Shown here piece by piece: positions 41,647 through 52,666 of a stretch of DNA of 64,000 bases. Made by a program: the position numbers and the translations under genes. The notes beneath the pieces were generated by a model that saw nothing but the letters and a program-made list of their open reading frames with translations, did not search any database and was not told where the DNA came from. Origin of the DNA: Lyophyllum atratum (Eukaryota; Basidiomycota; Agaricomycetes; Agaricales; Lyophyllaceae); assembly GCA_014905825.1 (NCBI GenBank), contig JACGCN010000021.1, forward strand, positions 828,651 through 892,650, given 5' to 3'. Numbering within the stretch: the first letter of the stretch is position 1; the number at the start of each line of letters is the position of its first letter.

Positions 41647-43668
41647 ATGGACAGGCTGGAATCATTGGGGAATACGCTCTCTCAGATAACGTTGTACGAC
41701 ATCAAGAGTGCCTACAACCAGGTAGGAACTTCTCGCTCAAGTGACAGCTCAGGATTCTCACAATAATCGGGGATATAGGCGAAAAATGTCGTGCTCAATA
41801 TCAGCGAGATGGAGGCCAAGGTTCGGGAGGCTACCAATGAAGATCCATGGTAAGCAAGCCCCGTACTCTGCGGGGATGTTCCCTGCTGAAGCTTGATGAC
41901 CAGGGGTGCGAGCTCGACACTGATGCAAGATATCGCGCAAGGGTCCGTACTGCACACTCAAATCTACCTTATCCGTTGAACTAACGTCGTGTTTACCAGC
42001 ACCTTTACTTTGTCAGTCATTTTCTGATTAGCTCCATAACCCATACTCATGAAATCTCAAGCCAACACTTCAACGAGATCATGCCCTCTATCTACGCACG
42101 GTTTATGGAAAAGGAAGCCCGACAATGGCGACAGATCTATAAGGTGCATACCTCCACGGATTACTTTGTCTCCTTTCTCCCTACTTACCATTGCCGAAAA
42201 CAGGCACTTCAACTGCTCGAGTACCTGATCAAACACGGCTCAGAACGCGTCGTCGACGACGCCCGTTCACATGTTTCTACCATAAAAATGCTCAGGAACT
42301 TCCACTACATCGACGACAAGGGCAAAGACGAAGGAATCAATGGTGCGTCTCCCTCCATCTAGTCCTAATCACGCATCATGTTCTAAGTCGTGTAAAGTGC
42401 GCAACCGCTCTCGCGAAATTGTTGAGCTGCTCTCGGATGTTGAAAAAATCCGGTCAGAGCGCAGAAAGGCCAAAGCGAACAAGCACAAATATACTGGAAC
42501 GGGCAATGATGGATTCGGCGGTGGCATGTCGTTTTCGACTGGTGGAAGCAGATATGGCGGCTTCGGCAACGAGGGATTCGGTGGAGGAGGTGGAGGTGGT
42601 GGTGGTGCAAGTTATGGAAATGGTAGGTTTTGTTTTTCAGTCTGTAGTCCCGACGCCTGATTACTCTTTCAACCCAGATTACGGCTCATATGGTGCTGGA
42701 GGCAGTGGTGGAGGTGGTCAATCTTCCTTCCGAGATGAATCAAGGCGAGGTGGATTCGAGGAATATAATGCTGGTGACGACGAAGACGTCGCTCCCAAAT
42801 CTCCTGTATCGCGATCGCAGAGCTCTGGAAGAGCTTCAACGACACGGAAGGCCAGCGTACCGGCCCCCGCCCCTGCTCCTGCACCTGCTCCTGTAGAGGA
42901 TCTCCTAGGTGGATTCGGCGATGACGATGCATTTGGTTCGGTTACGACTACAACAACCACTTCCAACGGCACATTCGGAGGACTGGGAACCAACAAAGCG
43001 CTGCCTGCAGTTGCTGCTCCTCCTGTTGCAATCGATGGTACGGAATATGCTCTTTCACATCCAGACATGTAGCTAACGCGCCGTCGACAGATGATGACTT
43101 TGCTGAATTCCAAGCTGCGCCGATACAAGCCGCCACCACTGTTCCTACCCCCATCACCACCGCCAAGCCAGACCTAATGACCCTTCTCAGCTCCACCCCG
43201 TCAGCCCGACCAGCCGCCTCCCCAGCCGCGTTCGGTAACGTCCAACAGCCACCCGCCTACGGCAGCGCGAACATGGGCATGATGGGCACCAACACCAGCA
43301 TGCATCGTTCCTCGCCATCCATGTCTTCCAACTTCTCCACTCCACTGCAGGCGCAGCCCCTCTACGGCGGCGGTTCCCGCTCCTCCACTGGTGCACCCAC
43401 GCCCGCCCCGGCACCAACCAAGCCGGCTGGTGGCGCGTTCGACGACCTGTGGTCCATGTCCCTTGGTTCTGGCCCGGCCAAGCCCGCGGGCGCCAGCGGA
43501 ACGGGGAAGTCGATAAAGGACTTGGAGAGGGAGAAGGCGAATGCGGGGCTGTGGGGCGGCCAGAAGCCTGCACCTGCAGCGAGCCCGATGGGAGCTGGGG
43601 CTAATGCTTTTGGCTCGTTTGGAAATTCGACCCCGGCCTCTGGAGGTGGGGACGATTTGCTGTTGTAA
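41647..43668 (+). CDS. ENT3: Epsin-like ENTH-domain protein (Ent3/epsinR type)
   Basis: ENTH proteins bind phosphoinositides and recruit clathrin adaptors; Ent3 acts in Golgi-to-endosome traffic. Exons: 41647-41721, 41779-41849, 41904-41942, 42000-42011 (12-base microexon), 42062-42143, 42204-42342, 42398-42622, 42678-43037 and 43091-43668. The ENTH domain reads TLYDIKSAYNQ, AKNVVLNISEMEAKVREAT, WGASSTLMQDIAQ, MPSIYARFMEKEARQWRQIY, LQLLEYLIKHGSERVVDDAR and VRNRSREIVELLSD. The tail has Gly-rich segments, a run of Ala-Pro repeats, acidic FGDDDAFG and DDDFAEF (adaptor-binding) and ends GGGDDLLL. No ubiquitin-interaction motif is evident, which fits Ent3/epsinR rather than Ent1/2. Confidence 0.88.
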
Positions 43669-44199
43669 TTTTTCTGCTCTGGAGAGAGGTGGATTTGGAA
43701 GTGGGGGCGGGCCTTTTGAGATTTCTTCTTCAAGGTTGTGTGTTTGTGGTTCCTCGCTGCTGCTGTTGTTTTGTTGTTGTTTTTTTTGTAAATTCGATTC
43801 TGATGCAGGCTAGAGCTATGCTGTTCTATTGAATTGTTAATATGGGCAGTGCAGGAATCCTGAGGTAGTAAAGCTTATTTAACGGACGTGGGGCGATGTT
43901 GAGTTCTATAGCAGTTAAGACACTGTCCACAGGCACAAGCAGTGTCAATGCGGCAGATACTTGAGCAAATGCCTTTCCGCCCTTGGGGATGCAGGTGTGG
44001 GCAAGTAGATCTAGTCATATTTTCATCTTTCCATCTGCTGGCTTTTGACCATATTGTGTTTCGTTAAAGAATTACAGTCTGGTGCTCGGGAGGTCGGTGG
44101 CATTGATAGCCCCAACCGCCCGCTGCCCACTTACATAGATCTTCAGCATCAAATGGCTTCTCACACGCCCCGCACCATCGCGCAGTACATATCCTCCAA
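43669..44199. other. Convergent intergenic region epsin/COG0523
   Basis: About 530 bases of 3' sequence between converging genes, including a T/G-rich stretch near 43750-43790. No gene seen. Confidence 0.4.
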
Positions 44200-45741
44200 T
44201 CATGCCATTATATTCTCCAAGCTGCGCCTTACCGACTCATCCAAGCCCTTCCCAATCAAAACAATCTTCCCCACCTGTGGCACCGCAATATCCTCTCCCC
44301 CCTCCTTCTCAATCTTCGTCATATCATACATACTCCTCACGCCCTGTAGCACATACTGCTCCCCCGCCTCCGTCATGATCAGGCCCTTGCACCGCAGCAC
44401 CAGCAACCCCTCTCCCTCTCCCTCCGACGCGCCTGGTATGCGGTTTTCCCATAAGACGCAGCGGATCCACTCATCGAGGCGCTCGAAGCGCTCCGTGCTG
44501 AGGACGGGGCAGGACACCTGCAGGCTCGAGATACCACGCAGCTCGTAGTGCGTCGGCTCGTGGGGATGGGTGTGCTCTGGGTCGTCGCAGTTGTCGTGGT
44601 CGTGGGTATGTGTGCTTTGAGCTGATTCTAGAGGTGGGGGGGCGGTAAATGCGGCGATGCCCATGATGAGGCCCAGGTCGACGTCGCCCCTGACGGTGCG
44701 ATGTACAGGCGCCGCAGGGTTGACGCGCCGGATCAGCGACTCGACGTGTGCGAGCGTCTCGGGGGCGACGAGGTCGACTTTGTTGAGGAGGATGACGTCC
44801 GAGCCTGCGATTTGTCTGTGGGGTATTGGTTAGTCTAACTTTAAGATTGAGCATGGCTGTGCGGAGAACGTGCTTGAGGCTCTCTCCGACCTGATCTTCC
44901 GAATGGTCTTCCTCCATTTGCTGAACGCGGATTAGCAGAAGCATCGCGTATCAGAGTACGAGTTAGATACATACCTGTGTTCCGAAAAACGCGTCTACGA
45001 CACAAATGACACCGTCGAGAGAGATGTCACGCCCAAGCCCAGAAGCGAACTCTTCGTTATGCCAAAATATGGATGCGATCGGTCCTGCACATACGTCAGG
45101 AGATTGTTCAAAGTTTGGTACGTATATTATCGGACAAACCTGGATCGGCCAATCCAGTGGTCTCCAACAGTATATGATCAAACGCGCCTTTGCGCTGCAT
45201 CAGTTTTTCGATCGCAGCTGCGCCGGAATCTTTGATGCTGCAGCATAGGCATCCGTTCGCCAGTTCAAGGATTTCCTCAGACTGGTCGGCCGCCGGATCA
45301 TCGGGGGACGAGACGTTGACAGTTTTGGCTGCGATGATATGAGATCGCAGTTGCTAGAAGGCGGTTCAAAGCGTACATTCGATGTCCTACATGCAAATGT
45401 CAGAGTTTGGGCTCCGGAAAGCGTGTGTGGATGGATACGCACAGCGGTGTCCCCAAACTCATTCATAATGACGGCTATTCGGTATCCATGACGCTCGGTC
45501 AAGATACGCCTTCCTCGAGAATTAGTGCTATCGTCGTTCCCCAAGTCCCCATACGCACTTCAGCAATGTCGATTTCCCAGCACCGAGAAATCCACATATG
45601 ATGGTAAGTGGAACGCGGGCTGATGTCCGCTGCAAAGCCGGCTCCGGGTCGCGTTCTATGAGAGTCCTGAGTGGTCGTGTATGAGCTCAGGACACCGCAC
45701 GACCAGCACCAGTCTTACGGTATTTCGTCGTCTGAGTCCAT
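44200..45741 (-). CDS. CobW/COG0523-family metal-handling GTPase
   Basis: COG0523 GTPases are Zn-linked metallochaperones; the eukaryotic ZNG1 branch activates Zn enzymes. Start ATG 45739-45741 (MDSDDEIP) is spliced to [19 protein letters not shown], then [17 protein letters not shown] (Walker A). Next come [29 protein letters not shown] (the CxCC metal site), [25 protein letters not shown] and [15 protein letters not shown] (NKxD). A His-rich insert ([20 protein letters not shown]) precedes the CobW C-terminal domain ending SLENIMA at TGA 44200-44202. About eight short introns. All GTPase motifs are present. Confidence 0.88.
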
Positions 45742-45940
45742 CGTGGGCAGCGACGTCAAGACAAAGATTGGAAGGGCACGGATCACGTAAGACGCACGGC
45801 GATGTCCGCACAGGCACAAGCTCTTTATGATCACAACATCCAAAGGATCGTGACGCTTAAGTCTGACTGCACTCCTTATAAACGCCCCGACTCACCATTC
45901 CTTTTCTCCCCCCATACCCACAGCCTACACGCACGAAAGC

Positions 45941-46961
45941 ATGGCAGCCCCACGTCCAGACGATGAGGAAATGAGATCCGTCATACAGGGGCCTGGCGAT
46001 GTCGAATGGCGGTGCGACGTCTGAGATCCTCCGGCCACTTGCGCTTATTCACTTGCGAATTACAGATACGAGATGCGGAGAGAGTGCCAGGAGATTCTTC
46101 CCGGACTGTTGCTCGGCCCGTTCGTCGTCTCCAAGTCGCTCGAAACCCTCCAGCAGCTGAAGATGACCCATATGCACGTGCTTTGTCCTACCTCCTACCC
46201 ACTCCACTCAGATCGTATCCATTTCATGTAGTGTGTGCATACGCGACGTCAAAGAAGCCTTTTCGGTTCGGCCCCGCTTTCAAGAACATTTTACGTACAT
46301 GGTACTAGACGTGGAGGACAATGAAGAGCAAAACCTGATCCGTGTCTTTCCTGCGTGAGTGGCTCCGCTGCGTCCCCGCGTATTTCTCCCTGTGTATAAC
46401 TTGAGCTCAGGGCCAAACAGTTCATCGACGCTGCACTTGCCGCAGGAGGACGCGTCCTCGTGCACTGTAACGGTCAGTGTTCGACACTGATGACTATTGC
46501 GATCTCGCTCAGTGGCCACCCTATTGAATCGCAGGCGGGATCAGTCTCTCACCAGCATTCGTGGTGATGTTCACGATGCAGTACTACCAGATCTCTTGGG
46601 AAGACGCCCTCCACCTTGTCCAGAATCGGCGGTATTGCATATCGCCGAATGGCGGGTTCTTAACGCAAATCAAGGTATGTCCAACTGCAAGATATCAAAT
46701 CTATATTCTTACTCTAATGATTTACAGGAATACGAAGCAATATATAAAGCAAATCTCGCCGTGGCATCCTATCCAGCGGCCACACGGAGTGTCTCCCGAC
46801 GGAAACGAGAGGACGAGGACGACGATGGCGACGATCGGTGCGCTCCTATGACACCTTTCCAGAAGGGATCTAACCTACACATCAGGGAGGACGACCGGAA
46901 ACGACCCCTGGTCTTCAACGAGCCGCAACCCTCCCACGATCCAAATGCGATGGAAACATAG
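45941..46961 (+). CDS. STYX-like pseudophosphatase
   Basis: A dual-specificity-phosphatase fold related to STYX. ATG 45941 opens MAAPRPDDEEMRS; exons join to MRRECQEILPGLLLGPFVVS, THIVCIRDVKEAF, YMVLDVEDNEEQN, then VLVHCNGGISLSPAFVV and WEDALHLVQNRRYCISPN, GGFLTQIKEYEAIYK. The active-site loop HCxxGxxR keeps Cys but has Leu instead of Arg (HCNGGISLS), so it should not hydrolyse phosphate; human STYX instead lost the Cys. The Leu codon lies 7 bases into the exon after the 46473-46532 intron, and the reading is unambiguous. A charged tail (KREDEDDDGDD) ends at TAG 46959-46961. Introns are about 50 bases. Confidence 0.83.
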
Positions 46962-47140
46962 CGCGGCTTCCGTTTGTCCAGACTTCTCTCTGTCTCTCCT
47001 AGGGTCTTCTCTACATCTCCAATGCTCTCTCCATTGCTATCATTCTACAGTGATTTAATCTTTGCAGTTTCCTTTTCTTGTATCACGCGTTTCGCGTGGA
47101 CGTCTGTACGGAATATTAGTTGACCATTTAGTTGTGCAGA

Positions 47141-48509
47141 CTATGCGGGCGACGTGCCTTTGCGCTTCACGAAGGCTTCTACTGAGATGCCAGCGAACAC
47201 CACTCCTGCTCCGAGCCACTGCCCCGATGTAAGCTTGTGGTTATAGACAACCACGGATAACAGCATCGTGAACAATTTGCGGGTCAGTGTAATTGTCCTA
47301 ATGGGAATCGTCAACAAAAAAATATGACTCGACACAAAGCAACACGTACACCAATGTGAGAGAACCGAAGTGCTGCAGCGTCTCGAAGATAAACAATTGG
47401 CCAAGGGCACCAGTAAGCGCGAACTGTGCCAAAGGGGACATGATCGAGGGGTGATTACGAACGAACGTCACCGCGCCCATGAGTTCCGACCGTCCATCGT
47501 GTGAGGGGTGGATGACAGGGATGTATGGGAGGGGCAGCACAGAGAGCAGCGACGTCAAGAGGGTGCAGAAGACATTGATCCAGAACATCATCTGCTGCCC
47601 CGTCACGCGGTGGCGCGTGAAGATCTCGTCCTGTGTAGAGTTCGTCGCGCCGTCAAGGAGGAGGTTGATGAGGAGGTACGCGATGCCGATGAAGCCCGCG
47701 TAAGGCGCTATGCTCCCATTGCCGTTGCCGTTATCGTGCGACTTGGACTTGCCCTTGTCGCCGCCCATCCCCATAAAGATCGTAATGCCGGCGGTGACCA
47801 TGAAGACGACGAGGGTACTTGTGTGGGGCGAAGCGCCGGCGGTAGAGGAGGACATTCATGATCATGACGGGGACGAGCTTGCATGATTTGCCGAGAACCA
47901 TGGCTGGGTATGAGATGTAGGAGAGTGCGGCGAAGCCGAAGGGGGCGGCAGCGGTGATGAAGACGGAGCACTGGAGGTAGCGTAGGAGGAGGGTGGAGCG
48001 CGAGAAGCGGGTTGAGGGCTTCGGGGGGTGGGAAGTGCCGTTGGTGTGGGGTTTCTTGCCGTTGGCAACAGCGCTGCCGTTTGTATGGATGTCGTTTTGT
48101 TTCGGCGGGGCTGGTGGGGGCTCGAGCCCGAGGCTCTGCGAGAGGGTGTCGCTCGACTTGCGCCGTATCATTATGTATGTCAAAGCGGAGAGGGCGCTCA
48201 AGGCGCTCTGGCAGGTGCCCATGAAGAGGGGGGATTTGAACTTTTCAGATGTAGTGCCATCTAGTGATTGGAAAGGTACGGATACTGGAGACGTTGGGTC
48301 AGTCATCGTTGGCGGAATGTGGGGATGGACGTACGTCGTTCCTGTGCAATAGCCCATAACTAGGAGAAGTTCAGCGAAATGCCTCAGCATAAAGAATATA
48401 GCTCACAAGAAACATGGAGTACACTCCCCCGACACAGGTTATCAATCTAATTCCTCGTCAATATTAGAGGGCATAACGTGAACTTCCTTACACACCTAAC
48501 GAACGTCAT
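47141..48509 (-). pseudogene. HUT1: HUT1 UDP-galactose transporter homologue with a frameshift
   Basis: A nucleotide-sugar transporter of the SLC35B1/HUT1 group in the ER membrane. ATG 48507-48509 (MTFVR) is spliced to LITCVGGVYSMFL, LWAIAQERLSVPF, SPLFMGTCQSALSA; a cytoplasmic insert follows, then FGFAALSYISYPAMVLGKSC, KLVPVMIMNVLLYRRRFAPHKY. At about 47812-47815 one extra base (TACCCTC) shifts the frame; the protein continues in the next frame as LVVFMVTAGITIFMGMG and runs to VKRKGTSPA (TAG 47141-47143) through one further intron. Nothing resembling a splice site explains the shift. If the extra base is an assembly error the gene is intact, with all about ten membrane segments. Confidence 0.8.
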
Positions 48510-49531
48510 GTTGCCGATAGCTTGTAGCAGTTATACTTGTGGATGGCCTAGTGTTGTGAGCAGCGTTCCCGAGGGTCAGTAGAAGGGATGATGAGAAAGT
48601 ATCCGGCGTGCCAGTTGGAACACTACTTTAACATCCAGATGATGAAACGGGGAAACACTGGTGTAAATTTAATGATCGACGTGTAACGACGTGTGGCCCT
48701 AACCCTAGAATGAGGTGACCTGGGGTAATCTTATCTTATCAGCAGGAGACGTATTGCTTCCGAATCCTTGAACCTCTGCCTTTTTACGGCGGACACAACG
48801 TAACGAGCGAATTACATAGCATCTCAGCCTCGAGTTCGGGGTTTAGCACCTGAACCCGTTCCATGCCCTGTTTGTGTTCGGACGGAGCTTGTCAAACATT
48901 CTGAAGTACAGACCTGGCCCTCTTTTTATAGTTTCTTCTTGCTATCGGGGCGCAGAATGCTGGTCTAGATGCTTCTATTTATGTGAGGTCTGTCTTTTTC
49001 AAGGGAAATGGAAAGTGAGTATCGGAACAAGTTGACTTTTGAGCGTAGCACCCTACCTCAGCCTCTGAGCCTGAGACAGTTCGTTACGTGCTTCGCGTAA
49101 CGTTGAGTCATTAGTGCTATTGCTCATTAGCATGGACTTGCTGACATTCCGGGCTCCCAATGAGTGGCTGGTGCCCACTCCGCAATCGCTAAAGCGCGGA
49201 TCAAGTTTGCGTCCTTTTTTGCAATGCTGAGAGCCCCACCTATAATAGGTAAAGAGCAGAGCTCCATACCTGGCTCCATTCAATGTGCTCCGAAGCCCAT
49301 CGCGGAGTAGACCATCTCCACAGTCGATCATCCTGAGGGTGAATACGGTTTAGCGGGAACATCGCCACCACAGCCACGTGTGGCGGCATGTCCAAATTAG
49401 GCAAGCTTGGCAGTGGGCCGACGGCGTGACTAATTTTTGACGGGGCCGGCCATTGAGACTCCGCCTTTCACCTACCTCTATTCCGAACTATCATCATCTC
49501 CGCTCTGAATACCACAGCTCTTCATCGTTTA
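48510..49531. other. Divergent intergenic region HUT1/kinase
   Basis: About 1.0 kb with no supported gene; must hold both promoters. A pyrimidine-rich stretch precedes the kinase ATG. Confidence 0.4.
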
Positions 49532-51973
49532 ATGCCCACAAGAGCAACCACGGCAGAGCCCTATACCCAACCAAACCTCTCTTACCCCGCAGGAGCTTCC
49601 CGGACCCGTATTCGGGTGCATCCAGCTGAGCAGGACAATGAGCCTCTCGACGTAGACCAGCAAGCCTCGGCTGCCATTTTAGCCCGAGGGGAGGGCGAAA
49701 GCATAAGTGATGATGACGAGGACGACGAGGACGACACTTTCGGTGATATTGGTGCTACTCGGTCCATGTCGGCTTCCTACTGTGCCGATCCAGTCTCTGT
49801 GTCACCTGCTGCAAGTTTCCTGTCCATGTTCACTTCGCCGAAACCAGTGGAGCCCGTCGCAGATGCAGAAGGTCATGTAGTGTCTGGCTTCGTTCTCGGC
49901 CCCATTGTCGGCCATGGCGCCTTCTCCATCATCCGCACGGCTTTCCCCGCATCGGGGGGTGTGGTCGCCGTAAAGATCGTCAAGCGCGCCGACTACTTCA
50001 AGCAGGGTAACGCCGCTCTCGCTAAGAAGCAAATCAAGCATGAGGCCGAAATCTAGTCATCACTCAGCCACGAACATATCTTGCCACTCTTCTCCTCATT
50101 CCACAACACCTACGGTGATTACTTTTTCACACTCTACTATCCTGCCGGCTCCCTCTTCGATATCTTGAAGAGAGACGGGTGCCCGGCGCTGCCCCAAGAT
50201 GATGCAGGGATGATGTTTAGGCAGGTGGTGAGGGGGTTACGGTATTTGCATGAGGTTGCGTTGTTGGTCCATAGGGACATCAAACTAGAGAATGTGCTCG
50301 TGGATGAGTCGGGTGTATGCAGAATTGGAGATTTTGGCATGACTGCGAAGATAGGTGAAGTTGATGAGGTGGAAGACGAACAACAAAACCCGAACGGCTT
50401 CCCGGTCGGCCACGCGACAGTCCAGCGCGCAGTCTCGCTCGTCGTGCCAGGTTCAAAGAAGACACCCAGGACGAGCCTTCACGTCCAACTAGCACGCCAT
50501 CGTAACTCGACCTCTACTATCAATCCTCCCCCTGGCCCAGTGCAGTTTCAGCCAGGGTCACTCCCCTACGCAGCACCTGAGCTCTTGCTTCCTCATGCAG
50601 GGCCACTGCTTCCTCACCCTGCCCAAGATATCTGGGCATTGGGGGTCCTACTGTATGGCCTTCTGACTGGACGTTTACCTTTCTCTGATTCCTTCGAACC
50701 CCGGTTGCAAATGAAAATCTTAAATGGTAACTATGGCGTGATCACACTGCAACGAACATGAGCTCACAATTTCGCTTCTAAATTAGGTGCTTATGATGTC
50801 CCTCCCGACATTGGTCGCGGAGCAGAGAGGGTTCTACAGGGCTGCCTTGATAGATCAGACAGTACGCGATGGACTATCGCAATGGTCGACGAAGTTGCCT
50901 GGGGAATTGGATGGGGTGCAGAAGGCGACGACGTTACCCCCGCCGATTCAGACGAAGAGTTCCAAAGTCAACGTATGCCTTCAGCGTCTCGGTCACACTC
51001 GCGATGCCCTCCCGAAGTCACAATCTCTGAGGATCCTGAGTGGCAGCGCGAGGAACCTCGGTCGCGACCCTCTTTGGAAGCAGCGTCAAGGCGGTCCTCG
51101 TCTCGTATCCAACGCTCCCTCTCACGAGCCCCTGTGATCGTCCCCAGTCGATCCTCGTCGACGAGGCCAATCCTCACCCGCAGTGTCTCGCAGCAGTCTC
51201 AAGCGCAATCTCCCTCGGTCTGCGCCCTGAATGTCAGTGCCACCAGCGCACGATCCCCATCAGGCATACGTTCTGTCTCGAGTGCGAGGTCCCCTTCCTC
51301 GTCCCGTTCCTCCCGATTCTATGATGCCCACTTCGCCCTTTCTCCTCCCCTCTCCGTCGAGCGTGGTCGCAGACGCCAAACTGCACCCGGCCTTTCTTCG
51401 TCCCGCTCGCCCAGCCCGAGCATAGCGCCCACCACCCCCACCGACAACCATATCCCCTTCTCCGCCTCTCGGGATGTTTTGGAAGTGCGCTCAGACGATA
51501 TCGAGCGCTCTTCGTCCCGTGGGCGCCCGAGGTTCAGCCGCGGCATCCGCCCAGACCACGATATATACCCTGCCGACGCTGACACGAGAACCGAGCTGGA
51601 CGTCCTCGACGAGACGGCCGATTGGGCAGCCCCTGGGACGTCTGGCAGCAAATCTGGCCCTTTCATCTCAGAGCACACCCATGCCCCGCCTCTGTCTGCT
51701 ATCTCCGACTCCTACGCCCCGCACCCGGCAAACCCGTACGACCGGCAGCGTGGTCTCCGCAGCCAGTCGAAACCCTCCCATGCTCCGGAGTCAAGGCGTC
51801 CTGGGAGCTCCTCACCTACGCAGGCGCCAAAATGGCCGGCGTCGGCTAGTAATGGGAGAGGGCTGCATAGGTTTGCGATCCCGGAGAGGATGAGGGCATT
51901 CCCAAACAGCATCCTGACGCCGGTGCAGCCCACGACGTCTGTGGACCGTCTCACGAGGAGCAGAAGCCAATGA
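49532..51973 (+). pseudogene. Serine/threonine protein kinase with a premature stop in the kinase domain
   Basis: ATG 49532. After an acidic N-terminus (SDDDEDDEDD) the kinase domain opens with FVLGPIVGHGAFSIIRTA (glycine loop), VVAVKIVKRADYF (catalytic Lys) and KKQIKHEAEI (alphaC Glu). TAG at 50054-50056 then stands where related kinases have Trp. The same frame continues with SSLSHEHILPLFSSF, HRDIKLENVLVDE, IGDFGMTAK, SLPYAAPELL and DIWALGVLLYGLLTGRLPF. A GT-AG intron 50727-50786 joins to AYDVPPDIGRGAERVL. The last 360 residues are Ser/Arg-rich and end at 51973. All catalytic motifs are otherwise intact, so the stop is either recent or an error. It resembles fungal CAMK-like/NPR-type kinases with long disordered tails. 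Confidence 0.82.
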
Positions 51974-52666
51974 AGCTATCACCTCACCTGCGCGGTGGTG
52001 CAGTGGCTTTGGTCATGGACCTTCGTCCAAGATGGCCAGATCACCCTCAGGCTCCCCCGAACCAGTCAGGTCGGCCTCAGCGTTTGGATCTCTGCGCCGG
52101 CTAGCCTTCGGTTCACATAGGGAAGCTTGAGATCTATTCTCAACATCTTTCTTGTATCCCTCCAACGTTCCCTGTCTTGTATATCCATGTATACCCCCTC
52201 CTCCGCCTCCACATGTTAATGTTGTCATGTCCTTGTCACTCCATCCGGTTATCCTGGCTCCGATTCCCTATGCCGCATATCACTATTCCACCATCCCCAC
52301 ATACCACATTCTCAGGCGTCTGTTCCGTTTCGGTCCTCGCACATTGTATAACTTATTCCCCATGCAACACTCCACATTCCACTCACTCTCTACCTTCTAC
52401 ATACCTCATCAGCGCTCAACGGGCTATCTGCTGCTTAGTTGTGGATACTCTACCATGCCACTGTTATTGTACTGAAGTATTTATCGTCTGCTACGTCTCT
52501 TCGTTGTGTCGACAGGGTGTATAACAGCTATCTATTCGGTATCATGTACATACATATGTTCGAGAACGGTAGTTTACGCTAAATAAATACGGGCGACACG
52601 TCGCAACAATGAGGGAAAGAGAACGAACGGCCCGGATACAAAAAATGAAGAGTTGATGGCGTATTG
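51974..52666. other. Convergent intergenic region kinase/SSR4
   Basis: About 690 bases, pyrimidine-rich, with no gene recognised; plus-strand open frames have biased composition and no motif. Confidence 0.4.

Noticed and set aside
44045..44548. Plus-strand open frame at the 3' end of the COG0523 gene
   Set aside because: Antisense to the His-rich and CobW C-terminal coding exons; no independent evidence.
50007..50056. Possible 50-base intron that would remove the kinase stop
   Set aside because: GTAACG-ATCTAG is formally GT-AG, but splicing deletes the conserved alphaC Glu segment and shifts the frame, so it does not rescue the kinase.
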